Positions 16,558-26,635 are shown, numbered from the stretch's first letter. The stretch: DNA of 32,000 nucleotides from Burkholderiales bacterium (GCA_035518095.1 DATIXX010000055.1:1-32000), one strand, 5' to 3'. Numbers and translations are program-made. Notes: generated from the sequence alone by a model not told the origin.

Positions 16558-18265
16558 TAGCGGTCTCTGCAAGCCGCGGCGTTTCCGCCTCGTAGTTTTC
16601 GGGCTGATATGCTGGTTGCTCGTTGCGTCCACCGCGCAACCCGAGGAAGGCCCCCGAAATGCCGCAATCGCGTCCGCGAACCCGCTCGCCACTGATGCCG
16701 GTTACAAGATTTTTCGGGAAGGCGGCAATGCTTTTGACGCGGCAATCGCCGTGGCAGCCACACTTGCCGTTGTCGAGCCTTACGCATCGGGGCTTGGCGG
16801 CGGCGGTTTTTGGTTATTGCGCCGCGCTTCCGACGGTAGGGAATTGCTGCTGGATGCGCGCGAAACGGCCCCGGGGCGTGCCAGCGCCGGGATGTATCTC
16901 GATGCACAAGGCCAAGTTATTGCAAAAGCGTCGTTGCGCGGTCCAAAATCTGCGGCCATTCCCGGGATCCCGGCGGCGCTTGAGCATCTTGCGAAACATT
17001 ATGGCAGACTGCCGCTCGCGGTAAGCCTCGCCCCAGCGATTCGTTATGCAAAATCTGGCGTGCGTGTCGATGCGCGCTATATTGCAATTTGCCAGCGCTT
17101 TCATGGCCAGCTCACCGGCGAGGCGCAGCGCGTGTTCCTTGATTATGGAAGTGTGCCGCGTCAGGGATTTGTGCTTCGGCAAAAAGCTCTGGCGGCGACA
17201 TTGCAGGCCATTGCCTCCGGGGGAAGCAAGAGTTTTTATCAGGGGAGAGTGGCGCGCAACATGGTGGCTGCGGTTCAAGCCGGCGGCGGAATCTGGTCCC
17301 TTGCCGATCTAAAGAATTATCGTGTCGTGGAACGTGAACCCGTGAAATTCGTCTTTCAGTCGCTGCAAATCACCGCAGCACCATTACCTTCCGCTGCAGG
17401 ACTCAGCCTGGCGCAAAGCTTTAATATTCTTGGGCGCCTTCCTTATGCTGCGGGCGACCAAGACGCGAAAGCGCATTTTGTGGTGGAAGCGTTGCGGCGC
17501 GCTTACCAGGACCGTGCGCGCTACATGGGCGACCCTGATTTTGTCAACGTGCCGGTAGCACGGCTGCTAAGCAAGGATTACGCGGCGTCGCGTGCGGCGT
17601 CAATTGATCTTTACTACGCGACGCCCAGCGTGGAACTGGAAGATGAATCACCGATGCTAAACGAAGGTGACGATACCACGCATTTTTCGATTGTTGACCG
17701 CGAGGGCAATCGCGTAGCTGCGACGCTCAGCATCAATACGCCGTTCGGCAGCGGTTTCGTGGCAGGCATGAGCGGGGTGCTTCTTAATAATGAGATGGAC
17801 GATTTTTCTGTCGCGCCAGGGACGGCCAATGTTTACCGCTTGCAGAGCTATTCCGGAAATGAAATCGCCCCAGGCAAGCGGCCGCTATCAAGCATGTCGC
17901 CGACTTTTGTAGAGGACGAGCGGGGCATACTGATACTTGGCACTCCGGGTGGCTCGCGGATTATCAGCATGATCTTGCTCGCAATACTTGATTATGCGGA
18001 CCGTCCGCGGGTTGACCTCCGACAGATGTTGAGCGCTGCGCGTTATCATCACCAATATTTGCCTGATCAGGTGGAAATCGAGCCGCAAGGTTTTTCCGAA
18101 GACTGGATTGCCGAAATGCAAGCCCGAGGGTACGCGGTTACCGGGAGCGCGAGGCGCTGGGGGAATGTTCAGGCGGTATATATTGATAAACGTACGGGTC
18201 TGGCGACGGCGGCTGGCGATCCGCGCGGGCAAATCGGCAGCGCAAGCAGATCATTGACCCAATGA
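16541..18265 (+). CDS. ggt: Gamma-glutamyltransferase (glutathione hydrolase) precursor
   Basis: 574-residue N-terminal-nucleophile enzyme that cleaves or transfers the gamma-glutamyl group of glutathione, probably in the periplasm. A hydrophobic signal (about 15-33) precedes GPRNAAIASANPLAT. Conserved features include GGNAFDAAIA, GLGGGGF, DARETAPG (substrate-binding R107), the autoprocessing site before T379 in DDTTHFSIVD, the PLSSMSP oxyanion loop and GTPGGSRI. All expected catalytic residues are present. The start is uncertain: no ATG precedes the signal peptide in frame, and the best candidate is TTG at 16541, which overlaps the channel gene by 17 bp. That implies co-transcription with the channel. 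Confidence 0.92.
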   Translation: MARCINSGLCKPRRFRLVVFGLICWLLVASTAQPEEGPRNAAIASANPLATDAGYKIFREGGNAFDAAIAVAATLAVVEPYASGLGGGGFWLLRRASDGRELLLDARETAPGRASAGMYLDAQGQVIAKASLRGPKSAAIPGIPAALEHLAKHYGRLPLAVSLAPAIRYAKSGVRVDARYIAICQRFHGQLTGEAQRVFLDYGSVPRQGFVLRQKALAATLQAIASGGSKSFYQGRVARNMVAAVQAGGGIWSLADLKNYRVVEREPVKFVFQSLQITAAPLPSAAGLSLAQSFNILGRLPYAAGDQDAKAHFVVEALRRAYQDRARYMGDPDFVNVPVARLLSKDYAASRAASIDLYYATPSVELEDESPMLNEGDDTTHFSIVDREGNRVAATLSINTPFGSGFVAGMSGVLLNNEMDDFSVAPGTANVYRLQSYSGNEIAPGKRPLSSMSPTFVEDERGILILGTPGGSRIISMILLAILDYADRPRVDLRQMLSAARYHHQYLPDQVEIEPQGFSEDWIAEMQARGYAVTGSARRWGNVQAVYIDKRTGLATAAGDPRGQIGSASRSLTQ

Positions 18266-18325
18266 GCGCGGCGTTGATAATCCTGTATTATTGCTGCTAG
18301 CCGCAGTAATGACTTTTAACGATTT

Positions 18326-19294
18326 ATGAAAACGACATTTTTGGAATTCGAGCAGCCGATCGCGGAGCTGGAAGCGAAAATTGAGGAACTGAGGTATGCT
18401 CAGGACGACTCGGCTCTGGATATATCTGAAGAAATTAACCGCCTACAGAAAAAAAGCCAGGCTCTCACCAGAGATATCTATTCCAAGCTCACTGCGTGGC
18501 AGATTTCCCAGGTTGCGCGCCACCCCCAGCGACCTTACACGCTCGATTACATTCAAAACCTGTTCACTGATTTCGAGGAGCTGCACGGCGACCGCAATTT
18601 TGCCGATGACGCCGCGATTGTCGGCGGCCTGGCCAGGTTCAATGGCCAGACTGCGATGATAATCGGCCATCAAAAAGGCCGCGACACCAAGGAAAAAATA
18701 CGGCGCAATTTTGGCATGCCGCGGCCGGAGGGTTATCGCAAAGCACTGCGCCTCATGAAGACTGCCGAAAAATATGGCATTCCAGTGCTTACGTTTATTG
18801 ATACTCCCGGCGCCTACCCGGGTGTGGGCGCGGAAGAGAGGGGGCAATCTGAAGCCATCGCCAGAAATCTTTTCGCGATGTCGGAACTCAGGGTGCCCAT
18901 CGTGTGCAGCATAATTGGTGAAGGAGGCTCGGGCGGCGCGCTTGCGATCGCTGTGGGCGATCTGGTGCAGATGCTTCAGTATGCGACCTATTCGGTAATC
19001 TCGCCCGAGGGCTGTGCATCAATTCTTTGGAAAAGCGCGGACAAGGCGGCCGATGCTGCGGAAACATTGGGCATTACAGCGACGCGTCTAAAGACACTGG
19101 GCCTGATCGATAAAATTATCAACGAGCCGCTGGGTGGGGCACACCGCGACCATGAAGAGATGATGCGTTCCATGAAAAAGGCATTGCAGGAGTCGCTCAA
19201 GCAGTTGCAGGATAAGTCCCTCGATGACTTGCTGAGAACGCGTTTCGAGCGACTGATGGGCTATGGCAAGTTCAAAGAAATCACGGCGCCGTGA
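18326..19294 (+). CDS. accA: Acetyl-CoA carboxylase carboxyltransferase subunit alpha
   Basis: 322 residues, the normal length. It forms the carboxyltransferase with AccD and transfers CO2 from biotin to acetyl-CoA for fatty acid synthesis. The N-terminus [18 protein letters not shown] is the family's opening coiled segment. The crotonase-like core contains [18 protein letters not shown], the oxyanion-stabilising [11 protein letters not shown] and [14 protein letters not shown]. Its 3' end overlaps the tilS start by 32 bp if that ATG is used. No Shine-Dalgarno is evident, but the N-terminus supports this start. Confidence 0.97.
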   Translation: MKTTFLEFEQPIAELEAKIEELRYAQDDSALDISEEINRLQKKSQALTRDIYSKLTAWQISQVARHPQRPYTLDYIQNLFTDFEELHGDRNFADDAAIVGGLARFNGQTAMIIGHQKGRDTKEKIRRNFGMPRPEGYRKALRLMKTAEKYGIPVLTFIDTPGAYPGVGAEERGQSEAIARNLFAMSELRVPIVCSIIGEGGSGGALAIAVGDLVQMLQYATYSVISPEGCASILWKSADKAADAAETLGITATRLKTLGLIDKIINEPLGGAHRDHEEMMRSMKKALQESLKQLQDKSLDDLLRTRFERLMGYGKFKEITAP

Positions 19295-20645
19295 TTTGCG
19301 CGCGCACGTGGCAGGGGTTCTCGCCAAGATACTGAAGAGCAATACGCACGTTGCGCTCGCAATGAGCGGCGGATTGGACTCGGTCGTGCTGCTTGATATT
19401 CTGCACGCGCTCGCCAAGAAGCTCCATTTCAAGCTATCCGCAGTTCACGTGAACCATCAATTGAGCCCGAATGCCGGGCGGTGGGCGAATTTTTGCCGGC
19501 GCTGGTGCAAAACATTAAACGTCCCCATAAAAATTTCAAAGGTGACGGTCAGTGGAGCGCGCGCAACAGGTACTGAAGCGGCTGCGCGGGAAGCGCGTTA
19601 TCGGGTATACGCGCGACTCCACGCCGACTACTTGGTGCTTGCACATCATCTAGACGATCAAACGGAAACCATGGTGCTGCAGCTGTTGCGCGGCAGCGGC
19701 GTCAAGGGCTTAAGCGCCATGCCTGAAATGAGGTACCAGATTAACAAGTCGTCACCGCGCATCATTCGACCTTTGCTGGATGTGCCGCGCTCGGAAATCG
19801 AGCGCTACGCCAGAGCTCGCAAATTGCGATGGGTCGAGGATGAGAGCAACGACAATACTGCGCTTGATCGTAATTTTCTCCGGCACAAAGTGCTTCCGCT
19901 GATAAGCACGCGCTTTCCGGCGTATCGCGAAACATTGGGCCGCGCGCAGCGGCGTATTGCAGAAGCCGCCGCCTTGCTTGATCAACTGGGGGAACTGGAT
20001 TCTCGCGCTGCGGTGCAGGACGGCAGATTGAAGGCGGCGGTGCTGCGCAAGCTGGCTCCGGCACGGGCACGGAATCTGCTGCGCTATTATTTCGCACGGA
20101 AAGGGCTGCTTATGCCAAGCGAAAAGCGGCTGGAGGAGATATTGCAACAGATAACCCGCTCCCGGGAAGATGCCAACGTGCGGGTTGCTCTGGGTGATCT
20201 GGACGTGCGGCGATTCAAGGGCGATGTTTACGTTTGCCGCAGCCGACCCGCACTCGATGCGGAATTCTGTAGGAATTGGCAAGGCGAGCACAAACTGGAA
20301 ATCAGCGAGCTGGGCGGCGTGATGACATTCCGGCACGCCAAAGGCAAAGGCATCGACTACGCGAAGCTCATGCAGCACCCTGTCACGATCCGCGTACGAC
20401 GCGGCGGTGAGAAACTTCGCCCGGATTGCAAGCGGCCACGCCGCAGCCTGAAAGACTTGCTGCAGGAGAGCAAAATTGCGCCTTGGGAACGGTCATGCTT
20501 GCCTTTGCTTTTCAGCGGAGACCGTTTAGTCTACGTGCCGGGGATAGGAATTGATTGCGATTACCAAGCGCATGCGGCGCAAAGCGCTTTATTGGCAAAT
20601 TGGATTTTAAAAGATACTCGGGATCGAAGTCAAAAGTCGAAGTAG
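19263..20645 (+). CDS. tilS: tRNA(Ile)-lysidine synthase
   Basis: 460-residue ATP-dependent enzyme that converts C34 of the CAU-anticodon tRNA-Ile to lysidine, so that it reads AUA. The PP-loop ATP motif SGGLDS is at 35-40. [21 protein letters not shown] and the adjoining domain follow (about 110-240), then the C-terminal substrate-binding domain with [10 protein letters not shown] and KDLLQE. The accA-tilS order is common in betaproteobacteria. Start choice: the ATG at 19263 overlaps accA; a GTG at 19308 would avoid overlap and still leave the PP-loop intact, so the start is not settled. Confidence 0.95.
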   Translation: MASSKKSRRRDLRAHVAGVLAKILKSNTHVALAMSGGLDSVVLLDILHALAKKLHFKLSAVHVNHQLSPNAGRWANFCRRWCKTLNVPIKISKVTVSGARATGTEAAAREARYRVYARLHADYLVLAHHLDDQTETMVLQLLRGSGVKGLSAMPEMRYQINKSSPRIIRPLLDVPRSEIERYARARKLRWVEDESNDNTALDRNFLRHKVLPLISTRFPAYRETLGRAQRRIAEAAALLDQLGELDSRAAVQDGRLKAAVLRKLAPARARNLLRYYFARKGLLMPSEKRLEEILQQITRSREDANVRVALGDLDVRRFKGDVYVCRSRPALDAEFCRNWQGEHKLEISELGGVMTFRHAKGKGIDYAKLMQHPVTIRVRRGGEKLRPDCKRPRRSLKDLLQESKIAPWERSCLPLLFSGDRLVYVPGIGIDCDYQAHAAQSALLANWILKDTRDRSQKSK

Positions 20646-20709
20646 CCGGATTCTTCGTTCAACAGCGTTTGATTTCCCTCGAGGAACAGCTTTGAGGCTT
20701 ACCGCCACA

Positions 20710-20731
20710 CGACTCAAAAAAACGCGAGTCG
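20710..20731. terminator. Hairpin between convergent tilS and livF
   Basis: CGACTC (20710-20715) and GAGTCG (20726-20731) pair around a loop containing seven A. It sits just after the livF stop (minus strand) and 65 bp after tilS. There is no T-tract outside the stem, so the terminator role is tentative. Confidence 0.35.
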
Positions 20732-20736
20732 CATAA

Positions 20737-21450
20737 CTACAAACCAAGGTACGCCTGTTGGACCTTAGGGTCTTTAGCCAGCTCGGCCGAAGGCCCCTCC
20801 TGCACCAGGCTGCCATTTTCAAGTACATAAGCGCGGTCCGCCACCTCGAAAGCGGCAAATACGTCCTGCTCAACCAGCAGAATGGTTACGCCACTGCCGC
20901 GCACGTCTTCCAGGACCTTCAACAATCGGTGCATTATGATTGGAGCGAGGCCGAGGCTCATTTCATCGACCACCAAAAGCTTGGGCGAAGCCATCAGCCC
21001 GCGCGCGATGGCGCACATTTGCTGCTCGCCGCCGGACAGGCTTCCGGCAAGTTGGTTACCGCGCTCGTGCAAAATTGGAAACCAGGAATACACCTGCTCA
21101 AATGCTGCCTGCATTCCGCTTTTTTCGCCGCGTACATAGGTCCCCATCAGCAGGTTATCGGTAACCGTCATATGATCGAACAGCTGCCTACCTTCAGGAA
21201 TTTGCACAAGACCGAGGCTGAATACTTGATCGGCTGTGAGATGAACAAGCTCGCGGCCGTCGAACTGGATCTGTCCGGTACAAGGAATGACACGGGATAA
21301 TGCTTTCAGCAGTGTCGTCTTGCCGGCGCCGTTGCTTCCAACCAAGGCCACGATTTCGCCAACATGAATTTCAAGCGTTATGTTACGTAGTACCGGGATT
21401 TCCCGGTAGCCCGCGCAGAGGTTTTCGACTTCGAGAAGCGGACGCTTCAC
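20737..21450 (-). CDS. livF: Branched-chain amino acid-type ABC transporter ATPase LivF
   Basis: 237-residue cytoplasmic ATPase, one of two that drive the LivHM-type permease. Walker A is GSNGAGKTT, the signature is LSGGEQQMCAIARGL, Walker B is LLVVDEMSLGLAP, and the switch His is replaced by Gln in LLVEQD, as is usual for LivF. The length is typical. Its ATG overlaps the livG stop by 4 bp. It is the last gene of the operon. Confidence 0.95.
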   Translation of the reverse strand: MKRPLLEVENLCAGYREIPVLRNITLEIHVGEIVALVGSNGAGKTTLLKALSRVIPCTGQIQFDGRELVHLTADQVFSLGLVQIPEGRQLFDHMTVTDNLLMGTYVRGEKSGMQAAFEQVYSWFPILHERGNQLAGSLSGGEQQMCAIARGLMASPKLLVVDEMSLGLAPIIMHRLLKVLEDVRGSGVTILLVEQDVFAAFEVADRAYVLENGSLVQEGPSAELAKDPKVQQAYLGL

Positions 21451-22178
21451 GCGTGTTTCCTTCCAAGATAGGCTTCCACCACTTGAGGGTCATTCAGAAC
21501 GTCAGACGGCTTGCCCATGGCGATGCTTTGGCCGTGATGCAGTACCAGAAGCCGGTCGCACAGAGCGTGTATCGCTTTCATCACGTGCTCTACAACCAAT
21601 ATACTGATACCCTGATCGCGCGTTTTTTTAATCACGGCGATCACTTCATCGATTTCCACCGGATTCAGCCCAGCCATTACTTCATCAAGAAGCAGAAGTT
21701 TGGGTTTCATGGCCAAAGCCTTTGCGAGCTCCAATCGCTTGCGATCGGGACCGCCCAGCGAATCAGCGCGCTGGGACGAGCGGTGAGCAAGCCCGACAAA
21801 CTCAAGCCATTGCTGTGAGACCTGTTTGGCGCGCTGCAAATTTCGCTTTTCACCCTCACTTCCGAAGAGCGCCGCCACAGCGACATTTTCCAGCACTGTG
21901 AGGCCGGAAAACGGTTTCGTGATTTGGAACGTTCGGGCAATGCCAAGCCTGGCGCGGCGGAACGCCGGTTGCTGCAAGACATCACCCTCGAAAATTATAT
22001 CGCCCGTCGTCGGGGTAAACGTTCCGCTGATCAAGTTAATGAGAGTGGTCTTGCCCGCGCCGTTCGGCCCTACAAGACCTAATATTTCTCCGCGCATGAG
22101 GCTGAAACTCACGTCTTGCAGGGCGACGAGCCCGTGAAAGCGCTTGGTGAGATTACGGGCTTCAAGAACGGGGTTCAT
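21447..22178 (-). CDS. livG: Branched-chain amino acid-type ABC transporter ATPase LivG
   Basis: 243-residue ATPase partner of LivF. Walker A is GPNGAGKTT, Walker B is LLLLDEVMAGLNP and the switch His is in ILVVEHVM. The insertion FRRARLGIARTFQITKPFSGLTVLENV is typical of LivG. The ABC signature reads SLGGPDRKRLELAKAL instead of LSGGQ; a degenerate signature of this kind (a P/A-D/G-RKRLE core) recurs in a LivG subgroup, so the protein is probably functional as part of a heterodimer. Only 5 bp separate it from livM. Confidence 0.94.
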   Translation of the reverse strand: MNPVLEARNLTKRFHGLVALQDVSFSLMRGEILGLVGPNGAGKTTLINLISGTFTPTTGDIIFEGDVLQQPAFRRARLGIARTFQITKPFSGLTVLENVAVAALFGSEGEKRNLQRAKQVSQQWLEFVGLAHRSSQRADSLGGPDRKRLELAKALAMKPKLLLLDEVMAGLNPVEIDEVIAVIKKTRDQGISILVVEHVMKAIHALCDRLLVLHHGQSIAMGKPSDVLNDPQVVEAYLGRKHA

Positions 22179-22183
22179 GTCTG

Positions 22184-23134
22184 CTATACGCGGTTTTCGC
22201 GGATATTTTCACTAAAATAACGCAGGCCGAGTTTTCTGTAACGACGCCAGAGATCGGCGATTCCGTGAGGCATTAAAACCACGGCGACTACAATGACCAC
22301 TCCGAAAAACAGGCTTGCCACGCTGGAAATCTTGGAGGACAGAATTTCCGAAATGCCGGAAAGCAAAAACGCTCCGGCGATCGGGCCCAACACCGATCCC
22401 GGGCCGCCAAATACCGCCATGATGATCATTTTGACGTTCAGGCTGATGTCAAACTCACCGCCGGGGTCGATGAAGGTGATCCAGTAGGCGTGAATACCGC
22501 CGGCAAGGGCGCTAAAGAAAGCGGCGATAGCGAAGGCCTGTATTTTGTATCGCGTGGTGTTGATGCCCATCGCCGCAGCGGCGTCCTCGTTTTCCCGAAT
22601 CGCCATAAGACCGAAGCCAAAGCGGCTTCGGGATATATACCAAATTGAAACCGTAGTCGCTAGCAGCAGACCCAGAGCCGCTTCGTAGAACAAGGCGTCG
22701 TTCTTGACCAAAGGCAGGATGAGACCGATGTTGCGCCCGGCGATATCGAGGTTAGACACGATTGCCGGCACGACTTGCGCGAGCGCCAGTGTGGCTATCG
22801 CAAAATAATGCCCTCGCAGCCTCAGCACCGGCAGGCCTACCAAAACAGCGAAAATCGCGGCCACCAGGCCGCCCACTATCAGCGCGATGCCAAAGGGCAG
22901 ATGATAATGGATCATGGCAATAGCGGTACCGTAGCTTCCCAAGCCGTAAAACACCGAACCACCAAACGAAGCGTATCCGGTATATCCCCCGATAATGCTC
23001 CAACCTTGTGCCAAGGTGGCAAGCATGAGCGTGCTGATGCCGAATTGCACCACTGTCGCGGGCGCGACCCACGGTACCGCGATGAGCAGCGCCAGTGTAG
23101 TGGCGAGGGCAAACCCGCGAAACAGTAAATTCAT
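22184..23134 (-). CDS. livM: Branched-chain amino acid-type ABC transporter permease LivM
   Basis: 316-residue inner-membrane permease with about nine hydrophobic segments. The coupling region SRFGFGLMAIRENEDAAAAM, which docks on the ATPases, is the LivM hallmark, as is GYTGYASFGGSVFYGLGSY near the N-terminus. A longer in-frame reading reaches 23311, but its extra 59 residues are polar and lie in the livH coding region. I start at the ATG at 23134, which overlaps the livH stop (ATGA). Confidence 0.93.
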   Translation of the reverse strand: MNLLFRGFALATTLALLIAVPWVAPATVVQFGISTLMLATLAQGWSIIGGYTGYASFGGSVFYGLGSYGTAIAMIHYHLPFGIALIVGGLVAAIFAVLVGLPVLRLRGHYFAIATLALAQVVPAIVSNLDIAGRNIGLILPLVKNDALFYEAALGLLLATTVSIWYISRSRFGFGLMAIRENEDAAAAMGINTTRYKIQAFAIAAFFSALAGGIHAYWITFIDPGGEFDISLNVKMIIMAVFGGPGSVLGPIAGAFLLSGISEILSSKISSVASLFFGVVIVVAVVLMPHGIADLWRRYRKLGLRYFSENIRENRV

Positions 23135-23994
23135 GTGGTTCTGCCCAGCAGGCCGGTGGGTCGGAATACCAGTACTAATACGAGAATCCCGAAGCTTGCA
23201 ACATCGGTGTAGGTCGGCCCGAGATATAAGGCAGTCAGCGACTCCACTATGCCCAAGAATATGCCGCCAACGACTACCCCCAATGGGTTCTGCAGCCCGC
23301 CGATAATGCAAATCGCAAACGATTTAGCCGTAAGGCTGCCGCCGATATACGGATTGATCTGCGATACCACTCCGTAAAGATCGCCGGCTGCACCGGCAAG
23401 CGCCGCACCGAGCCCAAAAGTTATGGCATAGATGTGTCGGGTTTCGACACCGTAGAGGCGAGCGGCGGTCAAATTCTGTGCGGTTGCGCGTATAGCACGT
23501 CCCAGGCGCGCTTTTAGCAAAAAAAACCACAGACCCGCAGTGAGCAGTAAACCCGTGGCAAACGTCAAAATCCTCGCCACCGGGATGGTGGCGCCGAACA
23601 ATGCGAAGTTCGCTCCCGCATAACCCGGATTGATGGTCCGGTAGTCCGCAGAAAAGAACATTTGCGCGAGATTGGCCAACACGACTTCAAATCCGAACGT
23701 CACGAGGAGCGTGTTAAACATGGGCGCGCGAATGATCAGATTGAGCACAAATCGCTGCAGCGTGTAGCCGAGCACGAACAGCGCAATCATCGCGGCGGGA
23801 AGCGCCACGAAGGGGTCAACGTGGTAGAGCGCAAACAGGTAATAGCACACGTAAGCGCCGAGCATGATGAAGGCACCGTGCGCCAGATTGACAATGTTAA
23901 GCACGCCCCACACTAGTGCAAGGCCCAGCGCCATCAGCGCATAAAGCCCGCCAAGCAGAATGCCGTTCGCCAGAACCTGCCAGAGCAGGACCAT
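23131..23994 (-). CDS. livH: Branched-chain amino acid-type ABC transporter permease LivH
   Basis: 287-residue permease. The N-terminal block NGILLGGLYALMALGLALVW, then NLAHGAF, and the cytoplasmic coupling segment KARLGRAIRATAQNLTAARL are standard for LivH, followed by GAAGDLYG and the GGLQNPLGVVVGGIFLG motif. It has about eight membrane segments. It follows the binding-protein gene by one base, so the operon order is binding protein, H, M, G, F. Confidence 0.95.
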   Translation of the reverse strand: MVLLWQVLANGILLGGLYALMALGLALVWGVLNIVNLAHGAFIMLGAYVCYYLFALYHVDPFVALPAAMIALFVLGYTLQRFVLNLIIRAPMFNTLLVTFGFEVVLANLAQMFFSADYRTINPGYAGANFALFGATIPVARILTFATGLLLTAGLWFFLLKARLGRAIRATAQNLTAARLYGVETRHIYAITFGLGAALAGAAGDLYGVVSQINPYIGGSLTAKSFAICIIGGLQNPLGVVVGGIFLGIVESLTALYLGPTYTDVASFGILVLVLVFRPTGLLGRTT

Positions 23995-23995
23995 C

Positions 23996-25192
23996 TTATC
24001 TATGGTCCCAAGACGGCATCGGGTACAACGGTTGATTGATAAATCCCTTTTGCCCGTAGATCGGCACCAATTTGCGGTTCTGGATTTGCACCATTATTTG
24101 TGGCAAGCTGATCTGGCCTGCGGAACTGAATTGAATTCGCCCGTAGAGGCTTTCAAAATCAACATGCGCGATAGCATCCCTGACTTTAGCGGGATCCAGC
24201 GTGCCCGCAGCTTCTATGGCTTTGGCGAAAGCCTCGACATCAGCAACAGCGGATGCAGCATGGTAATCCGCATCGTATCGAAATTTGGCGGCATAATCCT
24301 TGGCAAACTCCTCGCCGTTTCCGAAGTATTCGTCTTTAAGATCAGCGGACGGCAGCCATGAGGTCATACCGAAAGCATAATCGGCGTCTTTGCCAAGCGC
24401 TTTGCGGAAGTCTTCGGTAGGCACGCCGACGGTGAAGGAGTAAAGCTTCGGGCTGACGTTAAGGCTTTTTGCCTGGCGAATAAAATTAAGCACCTCGGTC
24501 TCATGTCCCGCCACCAGAATTGCGTCCGGCTGCGATTCTTTGATCAGCGAAAGCAGCGAACTGAAATCAGAACTGTTGGCCGCATAGCGCTGGTCGAGAA
24601 CCAGCTTAAATCCAGCTTTGGTAAGAATTTCACGTGTTCCGTCTGCGACGGAGACATCAAAGGCGTCGTCCGCGAACAGAAGGGCCACTTTTTCCGGCTT
24701 GGGCTGGAACTTTTCCATTGCAGCGATGGTGCTTGCAAAATATTTGCTGGCCAGCGGTAAAGTTCCAAAGATGTATTTATAGCCGCGGCTAAAAATCTGG
24801 TCCGAGGCGCCGCCGCCCTGGATCATTGGCACCTGATATTTTTCCGAAACCGAAGACGTGGCGAGTGCAAAATTGCTGGCGAAGGGCCCGAGCAAAAAAT
24901 TCACTTTGTCCTCGGTGAGCAACTGTACGTATTGCCTTACGCTCAAGTTGACGTCCGACTGGTTGTCCAAGAGCTTTAAAGCCAACTTGTAATTGACGTT
25001 GCCTACTTTGATACCGCCTCTTTCGTTGATTTTTTCGATTGCAAACTCATAACCATCACGGTAGTAGCGGCCCGTATTAGCGAGAGGCCCAGTGACCTGT
25101 ACTGAAGCACCTAAGGTGATGGTTCCCGCAAACGCTGAACTGGCTACGGAGAAAACTACGGCCATAAGAAACAATTGGATTGTGCGCATCAT
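23996..25192 (-). CDS. Periplasmic Leu/Ile/Val-type substrate-binding protein
   Basis: 398 residues, Peripla_BP_6 family. The signal peptide ends SVASSAFA and the mature protein starts [19 protein letters not shown], the family's usual first strand. Two alpha/beta lobes can be traced through [47 protein letters not shown] and [19 protein letters not shown]. The first of two consecutive ATGs is chosen because a perfect AGGAGG lies 7 bases upstream. It is the first gene of the operon. Ligands in this family range from branched-chain amino acids to amides and aromatic acids, so the substrate is not determined. Confidence 0.92.
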   Translation of the reverse strand: MMRTIQLFLMAVVFSVASSAFAGTITLGASVQVTGPLANTGRYYRDGYEFAIEKINERGGIKVGNVNYKLALKLLDNQSDVNLSVRQYVQLLTEDKVNFLLGPFASNFALATSSVSEKYQVPMIQGGGASDQIFSRGYKYIFGTLPLASKYFASTIAAMEKFQPKPEKVALLFADDAFDVSVADGTREILTKAGFKLVLDQRYAANSSDFSSLLSLIKESQPDAILVAGHETEVLNFIRQAKSLNVSPKLYSFTVGVPTEDFRKALGKDADYAFGMTSWLPSADLKDEYFGNGEEFAKDYAAKFRYDADYHAASAVADVEAFAKAIEAAGTLDPAKVRDAIAHVDFESLYGRIQFSSAGQISLPQIMVQIQNRKLVPIYGQKGFINQPLYPMPSWDHR

Positions 25193-25718
25193 TTTGATTC
25201 CTCCTCGTTTGGGATTTTTATGAATTGGATGAACTGCCTGAGGCTAAATTTGAGATCCTCCAGACAACCTCGCAATGAACTGTTGCCTACGACCTGAAGC
25301 CAAGTATGTTGGTCTTTGTTGGTAGTTTAACCGGCAGGGCACCCCTTTACAATCTACTGCATTTTGTGATGGAGAAATAATATAAAGACAGGTAGCAAAA
25401 AACCATTGCAAATATTGTCATTCTTGCTGGATTTTCCGGCACGTAGCGGAACCGCCGGGAATTGGTCCGTGGAGTCGAAATGGTCCCAGTCGTCCAGGCA
25501 ATAGGCGAAGCTATTGCCGAGCAAAAGGTATCTTACGCCGCAAGCGAAACCGGCCGAGACGGGTTTGAACGCGTGCTATCGCAGCTGTGCCGGGAATGAA
25601 TCGGCGGGTACTACAGTTTCGGCGCTTCTGTTTGCGGACGGTTGGCAGTGCGGCGACTGTATTTATTTTTCGCTCGATAAAAGGCGAGCACGCCAGGTCG
25701 GCAGGTAGAGCAGCACGT
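25193..25718. other. Non-coding interval upstream of the liv-type operon
   Basis: About 525 bp between the minus-strand DUF1223 gene and the liv-type operon, both read leftward. It must hold the operon promoter (part nearest 25193) and the 3' end of the DUF1223 transcript. I recognise the AGGAGG ribosome site at its left end but no consensus promoter. A GCTCG/CGAGC hairpin near 25672-25689 lacks a T-tract in the required direction. Short reading frames here lack domains. Confidence 0.5.
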
Positions 25719-26504
25719 TCATTTGCATACCGCGAGGGCCAGGGCTTGGAGCACGTCGCCGCTGCGGTTATTTTGCACAAAAGCGGCCACACCCGAATCC
25801 TGCAATTTCCATCCAGGTTTGAGATTGAATGTCTGCTGAATCTGGGCATCGCCTTGCGAATCGATGGAAACGGGCCCAATCAGTTCGCGCACCACAAAGT
25901 CGTGGTGTAGAGTGTGCCCGCTGTTTTCCCCGGCTTTTATATCGTTGCTGAGATTGTTCTCGTAAAGCGCGAGATAGATTTCGGTGTTTTGGCGTTCGGA
26001 CGCGCTAGGCACCACAATTTTTCCGGAGATATGCAGTTTGCCCTGAGCAGGCGTGCTTAGGGTCAGGCTAATATTCGCGAGCGGTTTCAGTCGGTTGATT
26101 TCCTTGACCCTTTCGCTTGTGCTGTCCCATATGAGACCGCGACGATAATCTTTTCCATCCAGCACCAGTTGCGGCGTGTAGACGAAGTTGGACCGGTTGA
26201 TATGGGCCATCTGGCGCTGGCGCTCGGAGAAATTTGGTTGCGCGAATTCGTCTCGCCACCCCAAGTAGTTCCAATAGTCCACGTGAAAAGCCAGCGGAAC
26301 AATCCGGTCGCTGGTAAGACCCTCGGACGGAAGTCGGCTTAGCCACTCATCGGCAGGCGGGCAACTGCTGCAGCCTTCCGAAGTATAGAGTTCCAGCAAG
26401 GCCACGCGTTGCTTCCCGCTACTTGCCGAGCATTGGCCACCAGAAGCGGGAGAAATGACGCTGCTGAAAAGAATTGCTGCCAGGAAAATGCTTGCGTTTT
26501 TCAT
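25719..26504 (-). CDS. DUF1223 secreted thioredoxin-like protein
   Basis: 261 residues from the ATG at 26504. A signal peptide (about 1-22) precedes a thioredoxin-like N-terminal domain, VALLELYTSEGCSSCPPADEWL, with a CxxC pair at C45 and C48. LAFHVDYWNYLGWRDEFA and YTPQLVLDGKD follow, which are diagnostic of DUF1223. The C-terminal half is a predicted beta-rich domain with HDFVVRELIGP. A GTG six codons upstream is in frame, but the ATG gives a cleaner signal peptide. The function is unknown; a redox role is inferred from the CxxC. It is divergent from the RNase AM gene. Confidence 0.88.
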   Translation of the reverse strand: MKNASIFLAAILFSSVISPASGGQCSASSGKQRVALLELYTSEGCSSCPPADEWLSRLPSEGLTSDRIVPLAFHVDYWNYLGWRDEFAQPNFSERQRQMAHINRSNFVYTPQLVLDGKDYRRGLIWDSTSERVKEINRLKPLANISLTLSTPAQGKLHISGKIVVPSASERQNTEIYLALYENNLSNDIKAGENSGHTLHHDFVVRELIGPVSIDSQGDAQIQQTFNLKPGWKLQDSGVAAFVQNNRSGDVLQALALAVCK

Positions 26505-26635
26505 AGAATGCTGTGGCCTCACGACACCTGCGAATTAGTCGCTCAAATCCCCGAAAAATGACAGCCGCCAAAATGATAAGTTCAGCAGAATGTTTTTCAT
26601 GTAACAGCTATTTTGATATCATTTAACTTCAGTTT
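26505..26635. promoter_or_regulatory. Divergent promoter region
   Basis: This 131-bp AT-rich gap separates the divergent DUF1223 and RNase AM genes and must carry both promoters. The plus-strand side (about 26590-26635) is the most AT-rich. I cannot place a convincing -35/-10 pair. Confidence 0.35.

Noticed and set aside
23135..23311. 59-residue N-terminal extension of LivM
   Set aside because: It lies within the livH coding sequence, is polar and Arg/His-rich, and the ATGA overlap start at 23134 fits the family.
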